NCBI GenBank assembly: GCA_947090765.1
Contig: OX352322.1
Location: forward strand, 3,951,501 to 4,015,500
DNA length: 64,000 nucleotides
Source: Pseudomonas sp. MM223
GTDB taxonomy: Bacteria; Pseudomonadota; Gammaproteobacteria; Pseudomonadales; Pseudomonadaceae
Direction: 5' to 3'
In this document: one piece after another, positions 63,653-64,000 of the stretch
Layout of the letters: each line of letters opens with the position of its first letter
Numbering within the stretch: the stretch's first letter is position 1
Notes under the pieces: generated by a model
Databases searched by the model: none
Seen by the model: only the letters and a program-made list of their open reading frames with translations
What the model was told of the DNA's origin: nothing
Program-made: the position numbers and the translations under genes

Positions 63653-63668
63653 TTGGCATGCCCTCTGC
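63653..63668 (+). promoter_or_regulatory. Sigma54 (RpoN) promoter of the aldehyde dehydrogenase gene
   Basis: TTGGCATGCCCTCTGC has the invariant GG (63655-63656) and GC (63667-63668) exactly 10 bases apart and fits TGGCAC-N5-TTGC. Predicted start near 63680, about 30 bases before the coding region. Confidence 0.7.
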
Positions 63669-63709
63669 AACAAGCATCCGTGAACACAACAACACACAGG
63701 ATGCTTTGC

Positions 63710-64000
63710 GTGAATACCTTACTGCCCAACGAACTCTGGAATGAGCGGCTGTTCACCGGTACCTGGGTACCCGGGGAACTGCCCGCTACCGTCATTACCT
63801 CCCCTGGCAATGGCCAGCCACTGGGCACCCTGGCCAATGCCGGTGCCAAGCAGGTTGAGCAAAGTGCCCGAGAGGCCGCCAGGGCCCAGCGCACCTGGTA
63901 TGCCCTGCCCTACGATGAACGTGCCAGCGTCCTGCGCAAGGCCGCCGCCATCGCCGAGCAATTCCAGGCTGAAATCGCCGATTGGATCGTCCGCGAAAGC
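63710..64000 (+). CDS. Aldehyde dehydrogenase, N-terminal part (runs off the window)
   Basis: 97 codons are visible. I choose GTG 63710 because AGGA lies 8 bases upstream; an in-frame ATG at 63701 has no RBS. The segment NERLFTGTWVPG, then VITSPGNGQPLGTLANAG and YDERASVLRKAAAIAE, matches the N-terminal NAD-binding region of benzaldehyde- or vanillin-type aldehyde dehydrogenases. Catalytic residues lie beyond the window. Expression should depend on RpoN and an enhancer-binding activator. Confidence 0.8.
   Translation, partial: MNTLLPNELWNERLFTGTWVPGELPATVITSPGNGQPLGTLANAGAKQVEQSAREAARAQRTWYALPYDERASVLRKAAAIAEQFQAEIADWIVRES

Noticed and set aside
63529..63744. 71-codon plus-strand frame before the aldehyde dehydrogenase
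   Set aside because: It runs through the enhancer palindromes and sigma54 promoter and overlaps the true coding start in another frame.

Overview
The window reads as chromosomal DNA of a Pseudomonas of the putida group. It is GC-rich with tightly packed, mostly ATGA-coupled genes. It carries a perfectly paired copy of the P. putida-type REP sequence (58680-58778), a Pseudomonas-style cellulose operon, an OprD-family porin, a Vibrio-like type VI secretion (T6SS) cluster and several IclR-regulated catabolic operons. I see no rRNA, tRNA, CRISPR array, insertion sequence or prophage. The species call is an inference from gene content and the REP element; no search was run.

Layout. (1) 287-14005, minus strand: one nine-gene cellulose operon, bcsE-F-G-R-Q-A-B-Z-C, with almost every junction a 4-bp stop/start overlap. 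A candidate sigma70 promoter lies upstream and a strong hairpin lies beyond the last gene. (2) 14269-19030: an MFS transporter, a 716-bp gap with palindromes and one tiny ORF, an MsbA-type ABC exporter and an IclR regulator. (3) 19280-27236, plus strand: a PotABCD-like ABC importer whose genes surround a three-subunit flavin/iron-sulfur amine or amino-acid dehydrogenase (HcnABC/opine-oxidase type), followed by an OprD porin. (4) 27312-32813: a PcaR-like IclR regulator diverging from a shikimate-dehydrogenase-family gene, two 3-ketosteroid-dehydrogenase-like flavoproteins and a NIPSNAP protein. (5) 32833-56927: a T6SS locus. tagO-tssA-tssM point left, and tssB-C-E-F-G-(fha)-tssJ-K-L-hcp-vgrG point right, followed by a DUF4123 adaptor, a VasX-like effector, a DUF6708 protein, a miniature effector derivative, a second DUF6708 protein and PAAR. 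(6) 57238-63532: an MFS transporter, a REP pair, a TIM-barrel gene, a frameshifted Gfo/Idh/MocA gene, another IclR regulator and a third KstD-like flavoprotein. (7) 63560-64000: two enhancer-like palindromes, a sigma54 promoter and the start of an aldehyde dehydrogenase.

How the parts work together. The Bcs genes supply synthase, export channel, cellulase, phosphoethanolamine transferase and c-di-GMP-sensing accessories for a secreted cellulose. The T6SS genes supply most of a contractile injection machine plus one effector module, but no ClpV or sigma54 activator is encoded here and the FHA-domain gene carries two frameshifts. Blocks 4 and 6 look like one catabolic theme split by the T6SS: both have KstD-like flavoproteins and IclR regulators, and the same PcaR-like operator core (CGATAACCG) lies in front of genes on each side.

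The points most worth following are the tandemly duplicated effector/immunity unit with its in-frame 134-residue mini-effector, the shared operators across the T6SS, the second IclR operator set (GAACCTWGTTC), the sigma54 promoter at the right edge, and three frameshifts in two otherwise intact-looking genes.
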